From assembly GCF_030691015.1 (NCBI RefSeq), contig NZ_JAUYFF010000001.1, positions 620,001 through 684,000 of the forward strand: 64,000 bases of DNA, in the 5' to 3' direction. Shown here piece by piece: positions 50,052 through 60,263 of the stretch (position 1 is its first letter; each line of letters starts with the position of its first letter). The notes beneath the pieces are model-generated. The model did not search any database. It was not told where the DNA came from and saw nothing but the letters and a program-made list of their open reading frames with translations. This DNA is from Sulfuricurvum sp. (GTDB lineage: Bacteria > Campylobacterota > Campylobacteria > Campylobacterales > Sulfurimonadaceae). A program made the translations under genes and the position numbers.

Positions 50052-51069
50052 ACCGTTCCTTTGAAAGATTCATAATACTGTGAACCGAATCAATCGCATG
50101 GCATTGAGGGCAGCGATGAAACGGCAAAAATGAGATCGAATTACACTCACCACACGTGTATTCAAATTGTAATGTGGCTTTATTCGCGCCGCAGCGTCGC
50201 AGGGCGATAAGGGTATCGAGTTCGAAGACCGAACTCCCCTCTGCCAGCTCAAGCGACCCTTTTGCACTAAAGAGCTCACGCAAATAGGTGTTGCTTGCAA
50301 TTATATCCAAATCGAGATTTTCATCTCTGAGTCGCCATAAAATATCACTAAGGCGGACGCTGAGTGATTGGTCATAATTCGCCCATGCCAGTAGGGGTCG
50401 ATAGGTAAAAAGCCACTCATAAATCATATATCCAAGGTGGCGATGGGTTTGGTAGATTTTTATTAATCTATCGGCTTTTTCATCCATGTCGATTTTATGA
50501 TCTCCTATGAGGATACGACATTCGAGATAAAGTTTTTCATTAATGGTATCGGGAGAGAGCTCTTGGAGCGATTCCATCACTTCAAGGGCTTTGTCGTATT
50601 GTTGGAGATGCTCATAAATGAGTACCAAAAAGTGCAATGCCTGCGGGGTTCGTGGGGCATTATGAAGAATCTGCAAGAACGTTTGGCGTGAACGCTCTAA
50701 AAATCCCGCTTTAAAGAAACTTTTCCCGAGCAGTAACAGGGCATCTTTTTGGAAAATGGGATCACGATTCTTGGCGAGGAGGGCGTGATAGATCTCCACG
50801 CTTTTCTCATAATTTCCCTGATGCTCGAAACTTTGTGCCAACAACAGCCACGATTCGGAGGTGAGGGAGTTGGTCTCTACCTGCTCGGTAAGTTTTTCCC
50901 CTTCGCCAATCGATTCGAATTTACCTAAAAACGATTCGAGGTCATGGTGCTCACGCGCGCTTTTATACCGCCCCCACCAATAGCTTAGAAAGGAGAGGAT
51001 GAAAAGGAGGATAAAAAAGACGACGATACCGAAAAGGGGATCGCGAAATTCAATAAAAAATGTGTCCAT
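50026..51069 (-). CDS. LapB/YciM-like TPR protein with C-terminal zinc ribbon
   Basis: Protein of 347 aa. An N-terminal transmembrane helix (about 10-30) is followed by several TPR motifs (about 65-270, such as WLLLAQSFEHQGNYEKSVEIYHALL) and a rubredoxin-like end with CGEC and CPQC cysteine pairs. This order is that of LapB (YciM), which controls lipopolysaccharide synthesis by LpxC turnover through FtsH in E. coli. The assignment by architecture is fair; LapB orthology is not proven. It overlaps rnhA by 26 nt, so translational coupling is likely. Confidence 0.72.
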   Translation of the reverse strand: MDTFFIEFRDPLFGIVVFFILLFILSFLSYWWGRYKSAREHHDLESFLGKFESIGEGEKLTEQVETNSLTSESWLLLAQSFEHQGNYEKSVEIYHALLAKNRDPIFQKDALLLLGKSFFKAGFLERSRQTFLQILHNAPRTPQALHFLVLIYEHLQQYDKALEVMESLQELSPDTINEKLYLECRILIGDHKIDMDEKADRLIKIYQTHRHLGYMIYEWLFTYRPLLAWANYDQSLSVRLSDILWRLRDENLDLDIIASNTYLRELFSAKGSLELAEGSSVFELDTLIALRRCGANKATLQFEYTCGECNSISFLPFHRCPQCHAIDSVHSIMNLSKERFEENNSLQ

Positions 51070-51075
51070 CCCGTA

Positions 51076-51534
51076 TTATAGCTTTTGATAGGTTATTTCG
51101 CGAATCGTTCTGCTTTTTGAATCGATTCGATAGAGGAGAGAGGGTTCCTCGGGGTAGTGACAGAGATCATCACTACACTTTAGGGTTTTTGTTTGCAGCA
51201 ATAGATCTCCGAGCCCTTGGTTATTCTTGTTTTTAATGAGGGGTGAGAGGATATGAATGGAGGCAATCTTTTTTCCGGAAGAATCGGAGGCGATGTGTGC
51301 CATTGCAGTATTGCCCCGTTTTATCTGAAATAGTATTTCGCTCTCTTGCGGAGAGATTTGGCTTAATTTCTCAAATTCAAAGCCGCTTAGTGACGTGCTA
51401 ATTTGCTCAAACGGGGTATCGGGATGGATGGCACCCAGCCCCTCTTCGCTGATGAGCAGCGGGTAGGGGAGGGTGTCACTTGGGGTACTGCACCCGATAA
51501 GAACGAGAGCGGTGATGAGGATACGGAGAATCAA
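51076..51534 (-). CDS. Putative lipoprotein of unknown function
   Basis: Protein of 152 aa from a TTG at 51534 that overlaps the recJ stop (TTGA), with GGAG 8 nt upstream. The lipobox LIGC near residue 15 gives a lipidated Cys, preceded by a short hydrophobic core (ITALVLIG). The rest has no recognised domain; two further cysteines lie close in KCSDDLCH. A longer reading frame exists but reads into recJ. Outer- or inner-membrane location is inferred from the lipobox. Confidence 0.65.
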   Translation of the reverse strand: MILRILITALVLIGCSTPSDTLPYPLLISEEGLGAIHPDTPFEQISTSLSGFEFEKLSQISPQESEILFQIKRGNTAMAHIASDSSGKKIASIHILSPLIKNKNNQGLGDLLLQTKTLKCSDDLCHYPEEPSLLYRIDSKSRTIREITYQKL

Positions 51535-53126
51535 AATATCCGCTCCACCATAAGCTGAAGGGAGACCCGTCCGTTCCACTCGTTTTTATTCACCGTATAA
51601 CTGCACGACATTTTTTTACTCTCAGGGCATTCGAGTGTCCGCCGAAACGCAATCAGTTCAAGTGTCTTGGGGCTGAGCCGTGAGGGACGCAGTTCAACAC
51701 GGCTGTGGGACTGATCGCTTCCGAAGAGTTTTACCGTAACGACATCGGCCTCACGGATCAAAAATCGCGGGCGGGGGTTCCCCTCACCGTAAGGCTCGAA
51801 TCGCTCCAGAAGTTCAAGGAGTTGAAAATTGATCATCTCGTGCTCCAACTCCCCGACAATATCGTTATGGGGGATAAAGTCTTCAGGATTAACATGTTTG
51901 GCCGCGTCATTGATTCCGCGTCGAAACGACTCTACGGCGTCACCCTCCATGGATAGTCCTGCCGCCATTTTGTGTCCGCCGAATTTGGCGAGGAGGTGCT
52001 CTTGGGATTTGATAAGGGTGTAGAGATCGACGTTGCCGATACTGCGACCGGACCCTTTTGCAATGCCGTTATGGAGGCTCAGAACAATGGCAGGCTTTTG
52101 AAAATGGTTGACGAGGCGCGAGGCGACGATTCCGACGACCCCTTCGTTCCAATGCTCTCCGGAAACGACAAGGATGGCATCATCGGGGCTAACGTGCATC
52201 ATTGCCTGTGATGTCGTTTGCGCTTCGGTCTCTTTTCGCAGTGTATTGAGAGAGGTGAGCAGCTCAAATTGATGGTATGCCCTCTCGGTGGTATCGGCCA
52301 GCAGAAAATCGAGGGCGATGGAGGCATCTTCGAGTCTTCCTGCCGAATTAATACGCGGAGCGATTTGAAAAGCGATATCTTCCGCCGAGATGGCGGAACG
52401 GTTTAGAAAATCGCGGATCATCACAAAAGGGGAGAGGGTTGATGTTTGCATCATCTCCAAACCCGTTTTGACGATGGCACGATTGATCCCCACAAGGGGC
52501 ATGACATCGGCGATAATCGCGAGGGAGAGAAAAGGGAAAAACTGTCGCATATCGCTCGTGAGTCCCAGCTCTTGTTTGAGAAGCCCCATCAGGAGCCATC
52601 CTACCTGTGCACCGCATATCTCTTTGAACGGATAGGGGCAATCATACTGTTTCGGGTTGATGATGGCATAGGCATCGGGAAGCGTGTCTCCGGGGGTGTG
52701 GTGATCGGTGATGATCAGATCGATCCCTCTTGCTTTACACACCTCTGCCGCTTCGAGGGCATTGATTCCGTTATCGACGGTAAAAATGACATCGGCATCG
52801 AGTCGCTCCAGTACATTTTTAGAGACACCGTATCCGTCGGTAAATCGGTTGGGTATCGTGGTAATGAGGGGGTAGGGGATGAGGTCGAAAAAACGTTTGA
52901 CGATCGCGGTCGAGGTGACGCCGTCGACATCGTAATCACCCACCAGTGCGATACGCTCACCGTTGCGGATAGCACGTGCGAGCCGTTCGACACCTTTTTG
53001 GGCATCTTTGAGAAGGCTAGGGTGGGGGATATCGGAGAGTTTTTCACTCTGCGCCTCAAATCGGCGCGCTAAAAAACTCCCCAGAGCGCTATGATCGAGT
53101 AGGGGAACCTCAGGCAGGGTTTGCAT
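51531..53126 (-). CDS. recJ: Single-stranded-DNA exonuclease RecJ
   Basis: Protein of about 531 aa. DHH motifs: [10 protein letters not shown] and DHHTPGD with a further Asp; DHHA1 motif GGHKMAAG (in [11 protein letters not shown]) is present in the C-terminal part. RecJ degrades ssDNA 5'-3' in repair and recombination. The reading frame extends 84 nt further upstream; I chose the ATG at 53126, which overlaps pyrG by 17 nt, because AAGG is about 11 nt upstream and the N-terminus is then of normal length. Confidence 0.88.
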   Translation of the reverse strand: MQTLPEVPLLDHSALGSFLARRFEAQSEKLSDIPHPSLLKDAQKGVERLARAIRNGERIALVGDYDVDGVTSTAIVKRFFDLIPYPLITTIPNRFTDGYGVSKNVLERLDADVIFTVDNGINALEAAEVCKARGIDLIITDHHTPGDTLPDAYAIINPKQYDCPYPFKEICGAQVGWLLMGLLKQELGLTSDMRQFFPFLSLAIIADVMPLVGINRAIVKTGLEMMQTSTLSPFVMIRDFLNRSAISAEDIAFQIAPRINSAGRLEDASIALDFLLADTTERAYHQFELLTSLNTLRKETEAQTTSQAMMHVSPDDAILVVSGEHWNEGVVGIVASRLVNHFQKPAIVLSLHNGIAKGSGRSIGNVDLYTLIKSQEHLLAKFGGHKMAAGLSMEGDAVESFRRGINDAAKHVNPEDFIPHNDIVGELEHEMINFQLLELLERFEPYGEGNPRPRFLIREADVVTVKLFGSDQSHSRVELRPSRLSPKTLELIAFRRTLECPESKKMSCSYTVNKNEWNGRVSLQLMVERIF

Positions 53127-54738
53127 GTGCGAAAGTTGCCTTGACAAATCCGAGGATCGAAGCATTCGGACTTTGGAGACGTGAGGTGAATTCAGGGTGG
53201 AACTGTACACCTAAAAACCACGGATGCTCAGGAATCTCTACCGCTTCGATAAGACCGTGTGACTCACCGGTTACGACCATTCCCGCGGCTTCAAGCGCCT
53301 CACGATAGGTTGGATTGGCTTCGTATCGATGACGATGACGCTCATAGATAAGGGCTTCGTTGTTATAGGCGGCGCGGAGGTTTGAACCCTCTTTGGTTTC
53401 ACACGGATATTCACCCAAACGGAGCGTCCCCCCCATCGGAGAGCGGTGGGTTCGGAGCTGTGTTTCGCCCGATTGGTCGATGAAATTATCGATCAAGTAG
53501 ATCATCGGATGGGTTGTTGCTGGGTTAAACTCAATCGAGTTGGCATCCTCATATCCTAACACGTTACGGGCATATTCGACGACCGAGAGTTGCATCCCTA
53601 GACAGATTCCCAAATAGGGGATTTTATTTTCACGGGCATAACGAATTGCTTCGATTTTTCCCTCGACGCCTCGGTTGCCGAATCCTCCCGCCACGAGAAC
53701 CGAATCACAATCACGTAAAAGAGCTTCGGCCCCCTGTGTTTCGATTTTTTCACTGTCAACCCAGTGGATTGCTACGCGGGTATCGAGATGCGCTCCCGAG
53801 TGGATGAGTGCTTCGATCAGTGATTTGTATGACTCTTTGAGCTCCAAATATTTACCGACGAAAGCGATCGTGACATGGTATTTTGGAGAGACGATTTTTT
53901 TGACCAATGAATCCCATTGTTCCATATCGGGTTTGAGTTCGCCCAATCCCAACTCTTTGCTGATCGGAGCAAGGATATTTTGTTGTAAAAAGCTGAGCGG
54001 CACGGCGTAAATGGTTTGCTCATCCATCGCTTCGATGATACTGTCACCACTGACATCACACGCTAACGCGAGTTTCTTTTTAAAGGTTTTCGGGAGCTTT
54101 TCTTCACTACGGGCGATAATCATCTGCGGAGTGATTCCGATACGGCGAAGCTCCTGAACCGAGTGCTGGGTCGGTTTGCTTTTGTGCTCACCGGCTGCTT
54201 TGATGAACGGGATGAGGGTGACGTGGATGAAAAATGTCCCCTCAACCTCATCATCGTGTTTCATCGTACGAATTGCCTCCATAAACGGAAGCCCTTCGAT
54301 ATCTCCGACGGTACCGCCAAGCTCGACGACAAGAATCTCATGCCCCTCACCCGCTTTTTTGATCCGATCGACAATCTCTCCGACGATATGAGGGACGACT
54401 TGAATCGTTTGACCTAAATATCCGCCGCTGCGTTCACGTTCAATGACCGAACTGTAAACCTGACCGGTTGTAAAGTTACTGGTACGTAAAAAGGAGGCAT
54501 CGAGAAAACGCTCGTAGTTTCCGATGTCGAGATCGGTCTCCGCTCCGTCTTTGGTAACGAAAACTTCACCGTGTTCCAGTGGACTCATAGTTCCCGGATC
54601 GACATTGATATAGGGATCGATTTTGAGCATACCGACTTGTTTGCCGGAGTGTTTGAGGAGTGCGCCGATGCTGGCTGCCGTAATCCCTTTTCCGAGTGAA
54701 CTCAGAACTCCGCCGGTTACAAAAATATATTTGGTCAT
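53110..54738 (-). CDS. pyrG: CTP synthase
   Basis: Protein of 542 aa. N-terminal amidoligase domain with [17 protein letters not shown] and the [13 protein letters not shown] site; C-terminal class I glutamine amidotransferase with the nucleophile in LGICLGMQ and HPEF near the end. It makes CTP from UTP with glutamine. A 5' leader of about 85 nt separates it from its promoter and the divergent antiporter gene. Confidence 0.97.
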   Translation of the reverse strand: MTKYIFVTGGVLSSLGKGITAASIGALLKHSGKQVGMLKIDPYINVDPGTMSPLEHGEVFVTKDGAETDLDIGNYERFLDASFLRTSNFTTGQVYSSVIERERSGGYLGQTIQVVPHIVGEIVDRIKKAGEGHEILVVELGGTVGDIEGLPFMEAIRTMKHDDEVEGTFFIHVTLIPFIKAAGEHKSKPTQHSVQELRRIGITPQMIIARSEEKLPKTFKKKLALACDVSGDSIIEAMDEQTIYAVPLSFLQQNILAPISKELGLGELKPDMEQWDSLVKKIVSPKYHVTIAFVGKYLELKESYKSLIEALIHSGAHLDTRVAIHWVDSEKIETQGAEALLRDCDSVLVAGGFGNRGVEGKIEAIRYARENKIPYLGICLGMQLSVVEYARNVLGYEDANSIEFNPATTHPMIYLIDNFIDQSGETQLRTHRSPMGGTLRLGEYPCETKEGSNLRAAYNNEALIYERHRHRYEANPTYREALEAAGMVVTGESHGLIEAVEIPEHPWFLGVQFHPEFTSRLQSPNASILGFVKATFAHANPA

Positions 54739-54833
54739 TGAATCATTCCTTAGCTCTTAGCGTTTTACGATTGGGTTAAATGGGTCGTGATGATCCAAAA
54801 CGTCGACAAATTGCCGCTCTTCTTAAGGAACGT

Positions 54834-54839
54834 ATTATA
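54834..54839 (-). promoter_or_regulatory. -10 element of pyrG
   Basis: Reverse strand TATAAT in GTATATAATACG, 96 nt ahead of the ATG. The long leader could hold regulation, but I saw only weak pairing (TGGGTC with GATCCA) in it. Confidence 0.45.
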
Positions 54840-54880
54840 TACTTTTAAGACTTATAAAAACGTTTGAAAGATGGAATTTA

Positions 54881-56491
54881 ATGGAATCGGCTTTATATTA
54901 CGTCACGATAGCGTTGGGAATGTCGATCATTGTCAATCTTATTTTAAAACGGTTTGGGATTTCTCAAATTATCGGATACATTCTAACGGGTGTGACGGTA
55001 GCGTATGCTTTCGATTTACGCCATATGAGTGATTCGCATACCTTAGAGATGATCGCCGAATTCGGTGTTGTTTTCCTGATGTTTACAATCGGGCTTGAAG
55101 TTTCGCTCCAACGCCTCTCCACGATGAAAACCGATGTCTTTTTTAACGGATCGCTGCAGGTTCTTCTCTCCTCCGTGATCTTTTTTGCGATTGCCTACTG
55201 GGGTTTTGGTATTTCATTGGAGAGCGCTTTGATTACCTCTATGGCTCTTTCACTCTCATCAACGGCGGTCGTCCTCAGTTATCTAAAATCGACCAAAGAG
55301 ATTGCCCGACCTTACGGTCAAAAAGCGACAGGAATTTTGATTTTTCAAGATATTGCCGTCATCCCGATCCTAATTTTGATTGGTTTTTTGAGCTCAGATG
55401 GTAAAGACATCGCTGATGTTTTACTCCAAACGGCAATCAGTGCGGTCGTCATCGTCGGATCGCTTTTTATCGTCGGTAAGCGGGTCATGTCATGGCTGCT
55501 CCATTTCTCCTCCTCCAGTGAAGTGGATGAGTTGTTTATGGGCTCTGTTTTGGTCATCGTCGTTGCGTCCTCACTGCTCGCTTCCTATGCAGGGTTTACC
55601 TATTCGCTGGGGGCATTTGTCGCGGGGATGATCATTGCCGAAACCCGTTACCATCATAAAGTTGAAGCAGACATTGCCCCCTTTAAAGATTTGCTCCTCG
55701 GGACATTTTTTGTCACGGTGGGGATGAAGATCGATTTGGCACTCTTTACGAGCCATTTTTTTGAAATATTGGCTATTCTCGGTGCCGTTTTAGCGGTGAA
55801 AGCTGTCGTAATTTTCAGTGTGATTCGAATCCATTCACAATCAAAAATAGCGTTTAAAACGGCTATTGCCCTCGCGCAAGTGGGAGAATTTTCGTTTGCT
55901 ATTTTCGCGTTGGCGGGAAATTACAGATTGATTCCGGAGGAGCTCTCTCAGCTTTTGGTTTTAGTGGCGGTTCTTTCGATTATCCTGACCCCGTTTATCC
56001 TGACCTATCTAGCGACTATCAGCGGCTATTTTTTCAAAGATGTCAGCGTAACCGAAACCTTTGCGATGCTTCCGGGGCGGCATAATCATATTATTGTGTG
56101 CGGATACGGCATCGTCGGAAAGTTTGTGGCAAAAGAGCTGCGTGCTTCGGGAGTCGACTATGTCGTAGCCGATAACAGCTATAAGCACGTCCAAGAGGCG
56201 CTTCGAGACCATCAAGAGGTCTATTTCGGGGATATGTCAAAGAGTGCTATTTTGGATAAACTCTGCACCAAAGATTCCGTCAGTGTTATTATTACCCTCG
56301 ATAATCTTGAGAAAAAGCGGCTAATCTGCGAAAGTATTATCCGCTATGCTCCGGAGGTAAAATTGGTTGTCAAAGTGGTGAGTTTGGAAGAGAAACGTGA
56401 GTTACGCGGTCTTCCCATCACGATTACGATTGATGGGAAAAAAGAGGTGGCTTCCCGCCTTGTGAGCGAAGCGCTGAGCTGCGAATTATGA
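54881..56491 (+). CDS. KefB/CPA2-type cation:proton antiporter with TrkA-N domain
   Basis: Protein of 536 aa. About twelve hydrophobic segments (1-385) form the Na/H exchanger fold, with FMFTIGLEVSLQRL and SLSSTAVVLSYL typical of CPA2, followed by a cytosolic TrkA-N nucleotide-binding domain (IIVCGYGIVGKFVAKEL). It likely exports potassium or sodium in exchange for protons. No separate KefF/KefG partner is seen. The stop overlaps the convergent small gene by 6 nt. Confidence 0.87.
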   Translation: MESALYYVTIALGMSIIVNLILKRFGISQIIGYILTGVTVAYAFDLRHMSDSHTLEMIAEFGVVFLMFTIGLEVSLQRLSTMKTDVFFNGSLQVLLSSVIFFAIAYWGFGISLESALITSMALSLSSTAVVLSYLKSTKEIARPYGQKATGILIFQDIAVIPILILIGFLSSDGKDIADVLLQTAISAVVIVGSLFIVGKRVMSWLLHFSSSSEVDELFMGSVLVIVVASSLLASYAGFTYSLGAFVAGMIIAETRYHHKVEADIAPFKDLLLGTFFVTVGMKIDLALFTSHFFEILAILGAVLAVKAVVIFSVIRIHSQSKIAFKTAIALAQVGEFSFAIFALAGNYRLIPEELSQLLVLVAVLSIILTPFILTYLATISGYFFKDVSVTETFAMLPGRHNHIIVCGYGIVGKFVAKELRASGVDYVVADNSYKHVQEALRDHQEVYFGDMSKSAILDKLCTKDSVSVIITLDNLEKKRLICESIIRYAPEVKLVVKVVSLEEKRELRGLPITITIDGKKEVASRLVSEALSCEL

Positions 56492-56794
56492 TTTTTTAGG
56501 CTGTTCGGTTACAAGCCACTGAAGATAGCCGATTGACCACTCCAGATCTTCTATGGCGGTATCAACGGCTTCGAGCGGCTGATCAAGATTGGCTTTCAGC
56601 TCTTTAAGACGCTGTTTAAGATACTGTGCCATATGGTAGTAGGTATTGAGTGACGTATCGTCTTGGGCTTTGATAATCAAATCTTCGAGTGTTGCGACGA
56701 GCTCTTTTTCGTTGGGGAAAATATTTCCCGCTTTGCGAAGGGTACGCTGGACCCTTTGGAGGTGTGCCATATCGAGTTTGAAATTCTCAGACAT
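56486..56794 (-). CDS. Small helical protein of unknown function
   Basis: Protein of 102 aa, mostly helical (SENFKLDMAHLQRVQRTL...), no membrane segment, no recognised domain. It shares its first base with the pyrE stop and is thus the last gene of secG-frr-pyrE. Its conserved place after pyrE suggests a real gene; function unknown. Confidence 0.75.
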   Translation of the reverse strand: MSENFKLDMAHLQRVQRTLRKAGNIFPNEKELVATLEDLIIKAQDDTSLNTYYHMAQYLKQRLKELKANLDQPLEAVDTAIEDLEWSIGYLQWLVTEQPKKS

Positions 56795-57402
56795 CAGTTT
56801 CCTCGTGAACCCGGTTTAATTGCTTCGCTTCCGTTTACGCACAACGGACACTTATCGGGTGCATACATTTCGAAATCGAAATCAGCAAGAGCAAAAAGAG
56901 GTTTGTCGCTAGGAAGTGCACAATTAGCTTTACGCTCCAACGCACTGCCGTCGCGTTTACAAAAACCGCGATTGGCAAGAGCGGCAAATCCGACGACTAC
57001 GCCGCCGAGGGCTTCGATCGCCTTTGCCGCTTCCATCGCTGAACCGCCGGTGGTGATGATATCTTCACAGATGAGGACACGTTCGCCCGGAGTGATCTCA
57101 AAGCCGCGACGAATCTGCATTTCTCCGTTGACACGCTCTGCAAAAATCGAGCGTTTGTCGAGTGCTGTCGCGAGGGCAAATCCTGCGATCAAGCCGCCGA
57201 GGGCAGGAGCACATACGGTATCGATTTCGATTCCGTTTGCTTTGATCGTATCACTCAACGCATCGGCGAGGAGCTTCGCGGTTTTAGGCTCTTCAAGTAC
57301 TTTCGCCGATTGGAGATAGTATTGTGAATGGTTGCCTGAACTGAGTTTAAAATGCCCTTCTAACATGGCATTTGCGTTCATATAAATAGCTTTAACGTCC
57401 AT
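56794..57402 (-). CDS. pyrE: Orotate phosphoribosyltransferase
   Basis: Protein of 202 aa. PRPP-binding signature [17 protein letters not shown] near residue 115, and the N-terminal substrate region [16 protein letters not shown]. It makes OMP from orotate. A C-terminal CPLC pair and FCKRDG are extra cysteines that could bind zinc; this form is known from my memory of related species but I cannot check. 2 nt after frr. Confidence 0.94.
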   Translation of the reverse strand: MDVKAIYMNANAMLEGHFKLSSGNHSQYYLQSAKVLEEPKTAKLLADALSDTIKANGIEIDTVCAPALGGLIAGFALATALDKRSIFAERVNGEMQIRRGFEITPGERVLICEDIITTGGSAMEAAKAIEALGGVVVGFAALANRGFCKRDGSALERKANCALPSDKPLFALADFDFEMYAPDKCPLCVNGSEAIKPGSRGN

Positions 57403-57404
57403 GG

Positions 57405-57962
57405 TTATACCGTCAAGATATCTTGCTCTTTACTTTTGAGCAACTCTTCGATTTTGGCAATAAATTTATCGGTGATTTTTTGAACTTGATCTTGACCTGA
57501 TTTAGATTCATCAGCAGTAACGAGTTTATCTTTTTCGAGTACTTTGATTTTGTCGTTTGCTTTTTTACGGTCATTGCGTACCGCTACTTTTGCATCTTCC
57601 GCCATCCCTTTGGCTTTTTTTGCCGTCTCTTGACGCTGATCTACCGTCATTGCAGGGAAGAAAAGTTTGATTTCGGTTCCGTTGTTGTTCGGATTAACAC
57701 CGATATCGGCTTTCATAATCGCTTTTTCGATAACGCTAAGCATTGATTTATCCCATGGAGAGATAGTGATCGTTGTAGCGTCGGTGGCTAAAACACTCGC
57801 TGCTTGATCGATCGGAGTGAGTGAGCCGTAGTTATCGACACGAACATTATCCAATATTTTAGTGGTGACACGACCTGTGCGGAGTGTGCGAAAGTTGCTG
57901 AGCAAGTGCTCACAGCTCCCTTGCATCTTCTCTTCACAAAATTGATACACTTCGTTTAACAT
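57405..57962 (-). CDS. frr: Ribosome recycling factor
   Basis: Protein of 185 aa, the normal length. Typical features: [28 protein letters not shown]-like block here as [17 protein letters not shown], and a C-terminal [20 protein letters not shown]. It splits ribosomes after termination together with EF-G. It lies 16 nt downstream of secG. Confidence 0.95.
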   Translation of the reverse strand: MLNEVYQFCEEKMQGSCEHLLSNFRTLRTGRVTTKILDNVRVDNYGSLTPIDQAASVLATDATTITISPWDKSMLSVIEKAIMKADIGVNPNNNGTEIKLFFPAMTVDQRQETAKKAKGMAEDAKVAVRNDRKKANDKIKVLEKDKLVTADESKSGQDQVQKITDKFIAKIEELLKSKEQDILTV

Positions 57963-57978
57963 GAAATTCCCCTTCGTC

Positions 57979-58296
57979 TTATTTGGTAGTGTTGGTGTCG
58001 TTTACGATATTGATCGTCGGCGCCGTAACTTCTGTAGTATCGATCATAGAATCAACAACGGAAGCATTTTTTTGTTGAGCGTAAAAATAGCCCAATGCGA
58101 TGGTGTTGACTACGAAAACAAATCCGAGAAAAAAGGTTACTTTAGCCAAAAAGCTTCCCGGTCCTTTAGCTCCGAAAACCGATTCATTAGAACCGCTGTA
58201 TGCTCCCAAACCGATGCTTGAGCTTTTTTGGAGCAGTACCGCGATGGTGATCATAACGACCAAAACGATCTGCACGATGAGCAGTATACCTGTCAT
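57979..58296 (-). CDS. secG: Preprotein translocase subunit SecG
   Basis: Protein of 105 aa with two transmembrane helices (about 4-22 and 52-72) and the conserved loop LLQKSSSIGLGAYSGSNESVFGAKGP. It assists SecYE in protein export. It has its own promoter and leads secG-frr-pyrE. Confidence 0.92.
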   Translation of the reverse strand: MTGILLIVQIVLVVMITIAVLLQKSSSIGLGAYSGSNESVFGAKGPGSFLAKVTFFLGFVFVVNTIALGYFYAQQKNASVVDSMIDTTEVTAPTINIVNDTNTTK

Positions 58297-58326
58297 GTTA
58301 ATCCTTGATTTTTAAAAAAGTTCGCG

Positions 58327-58332
58327 ATTATA
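58327..58332 (-). promoter_or_regulatory. -10 element of secG
   Basis: Reverse strand TATAAT in GCTATAATCGCG, 31 nt before the ATG; no -35 match. Confidence 0.5.
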
Positions 58333-58413
58333 GCATAGTGTTCATAAGTCTCGAATGAAGCTTCCTTTTAAAAGAGTAGGACTAAAATACCCTTTTTAAA
58401 CAAGGGAGAGAAT

Positions 58414-58503
58414 GTGTGTTCAAAATGTACCCAAAAGAAAAAAGTCGCTTTTATCTTTGCCATCGTTGTTTCATCGGTCGCCTATTATTATCTTTTTTCG
58501 TGA
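58414..58503 (+). CDS. Small membrane protein with a Cys-x-x-Cys start
   Basis: Candidate 29-aa protein, GTG start with GGGAG 5 nt upstream. The first residues MCSKCTQKKK carry a Cys pair and a basic stretch, followed by one hydrophobic helix (VAFIFAIVVSSVAYYYLF). An out-of-frame ATG just before it would give a 39-aa peptide without such features, so the GTG frame is preferred. It lies 60 nt ahead of the zinc transporter genes. Confidence 0.45.
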   Translation: MCSKCTQKKKVAFIFAIVVSSVAYYYLFS

Positions 58504-58563
58504 TAGAGTTTTGATTCGGAATACAAACTAATTAAGAATTTACAGTACTTTAAAAAGGGGTGA

Positions 58564-59499
58564 ATGATGGATACAAAACGATTAATAGTTTTTGGCGGTG
58601 TAATCGTCGCAATCGTTATAGGGATGAGTTTTTTTTCGCCGAAACCTCAAAAAAAAGAGGGTACGACAGAGGCTAAAGCGGTGGTTTCCGTGAGTACGTT
58701 TTCCCTTTATGAAGTTGCCACTGCCGTAGCGGGGGATGCGATGGATGTTCGCTCTATCGTTCCGCTGGGGAGTGATGCCCACATGTTTTCCCCTAATCCT
58801 ACGCAGGTCGCTGAAATTTCAAGCGGCGCATTTTTTATTTTTAACGGTGCAGGTTTTGAGACTTGGGCGGAAAGTTTGAAAAACACCCTTCCTAAAACGA
58901 CACAAATTGTTGATATGAGTCAGTATGTTGCAATGCAAAAAAGCGATGAGAATGAAGAGCATCAACATGGTGCCTATGATCCTCATTACTGGCTAGATAT
59001 TGATAATATGATCAAAATGACCCAAACATTGGACGGCGAGTTCTCGAAACGTCTCCCGAGCAAAGCGGAGATATTTCACGGCAATGCCGCTACCTACATC
59101 GGAGAACTTCAAAAGCTCAAAGCAGAGTATGCTAAGGGGTTGTCGGAGTGTAAAAATCGGACACTTGTCTCCAACCATGACGCGTTCGGATATTTGGCAC
59201 ATTCGAATAAACTTGAAAATGTTTCGGTGATCGGTCTCTCAAGCGATGAGCAGCCAAGTGCCAAAAACATTGCCGATATTATTTCGGTTGTAAAAGAACA
59301 CGGCGTGAAAACGATTTTTTTTGAAGAGATGATCAACGATAACGTTTCCCAAACCATTGCTCGTGAGACGGGTGCCAAGGCGGTACCGCTTCAACCGCTG
59401 GAAAATATTAGCCAAGATGAGTTAAAATCACATCAAACCTATCTTACTATAATGCGTGAGAATCTGAAAAAACTGCGTGAAGCGATGGAGTGCCGTTGA
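58564..59499 (+). CDS. znuA: Zinc/manganese ABC transporter substrate-binding protein (ZnuA-like)
   Basis: Protein of 311 aa with an N-terminal hydrophobic anchor or signal (about 6-24). Metal-ligand regions of the family are seen: GSDAHMFSPNP, a short His/Glu-rich loop (EEHQHGAYDPHYWLD), and VSNHDAFGYLA. These are typical of cluster A-I binding proteins for zinc or manganese. GGGGTGA precedes the ATG. Followed by an ATPase and permease gene; the His-rich loop favours zinc. Confidence 0.85.
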   Translation: MMDTKRLIVFGGVIVAIVIGMSFFSPKPQKKEGTTEAKAVVSVSTFSLYEVATAVAGDAMDVRSIVPLGSDAHMFSPNPTQVAEISSGAFFIFNGAGFETWAESLKNTLPKTTQIVDMSQYVAMQKSDENEEHQHGAYDPHYWLDIDNMIKMTQTLDGEFSKRLPSKAEIFHGNAATYIGELQKLKAEYAKGLSECKNRTLVSNHDAFGYLAHSNKLENVSVIGLSSDEQPSAKNIADIISVVKEHGVKTIFFEEMINDNVSQTIARETGAKAVPLQPLENISQDELKSHQTYLTIMRENLKKLREAMECR

Positions 59500-60251
59500 A
59501 ATTTTTCCCGAGTCTTTTCGAAGTTAACGGTCTCAATTTTGAGCGGCAAGGTACTCTTGTCCTCAAAGGGGCTGCATTTCGTATATTAGCGGGGGAATAT
59601 TGTGCCATCATCGGTCCAAACGGCGGGGGGAAAACGACCCTTATCCGTCTCTTGTTGGGACTCGAAAAACCGACTTCAGGTGATATCAAACTCTTCGGCA
59701 TCCCTCAAAACCGCTTTCGAGATTGGAACCGTATCGGGTATGTTCCTCAACGCTCCGCCCTTGTGGACAGTACGTTTCCGGCTACGGTACGTGAAGTGGT
59801 CGGGATGGGACGATATGCCGTGCGGGGGATCCTTGGATTCGAATCAGCCGAAGATAAAACGGCAATTTCGGAGGCGATGGAGCTGATGGGAGTTAGTGAT
59901 TTATCGGATCGTCTTATCGGAAACCTCTCCGGCGGTCAGCGTCAACGGGTGATGATCGCTCGCGCATTGGCGTCCAACCCCGATGTATTGATCGTCGATG
60001 AACCTAACACGGGGGTTGATGTCGAATCACAACACCGTTTTTATGAACTCCTCCGAACCCTCAACCGGACCAAAAAAATGTCTATCCTCTTTATCACCCA
60101 CGATATCGGGGTCATTGCCGAGGACATTACCCGTGTTTTATTCGTGAACCAAACAGTCCTTGTCTCCCAAAATCCTGCCGAGATGATCCGATGTGACGAG
60201 ATGAGCCGACTCTACGGCACACCCGCGCACGTCGTGAGCCATAACCATTGA
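59496..60251 (+). CDS. znuC: Metal ABC transporter ATP-binding protein (ZnuC-like)
   Basis: Protein of about 251 aa from a TTG overlapping the znuA stop (TTGA), with GGAG 5 nt upstream; a GTG at 59490 is the alternative. Walker A GPNGGGKTTLI, signature LSGGQRQRV, Walker B VLIVDEPNTGVD, switch His in FITHDIG. It energises metal import. Confidence 0.9.
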   Translation: MKFFPSLFEVNGLNFERQGTLVLKGAAFRILAGEYCAIIGPNGGGKTTLIRLLLGLEKPTSGDIKLFGIPQNRFRDWNRIGYVPQRSALVDSTFPATVREVVGMGRYAVRGILGFESAEDKTAISEAMELMGVSDLSDRLIGNLSGGQRQRVMIARALASNPDVLIVDEPNTGVDVESQHRFYELLRTLNRTKKMSILFITHDIGVIAEDITRVLFVNQTVLVSQNPAEMIRCDEMSRLYGTPAHVVSHNH

Positions 60252-60263
60252 GAAGGATAGTTG

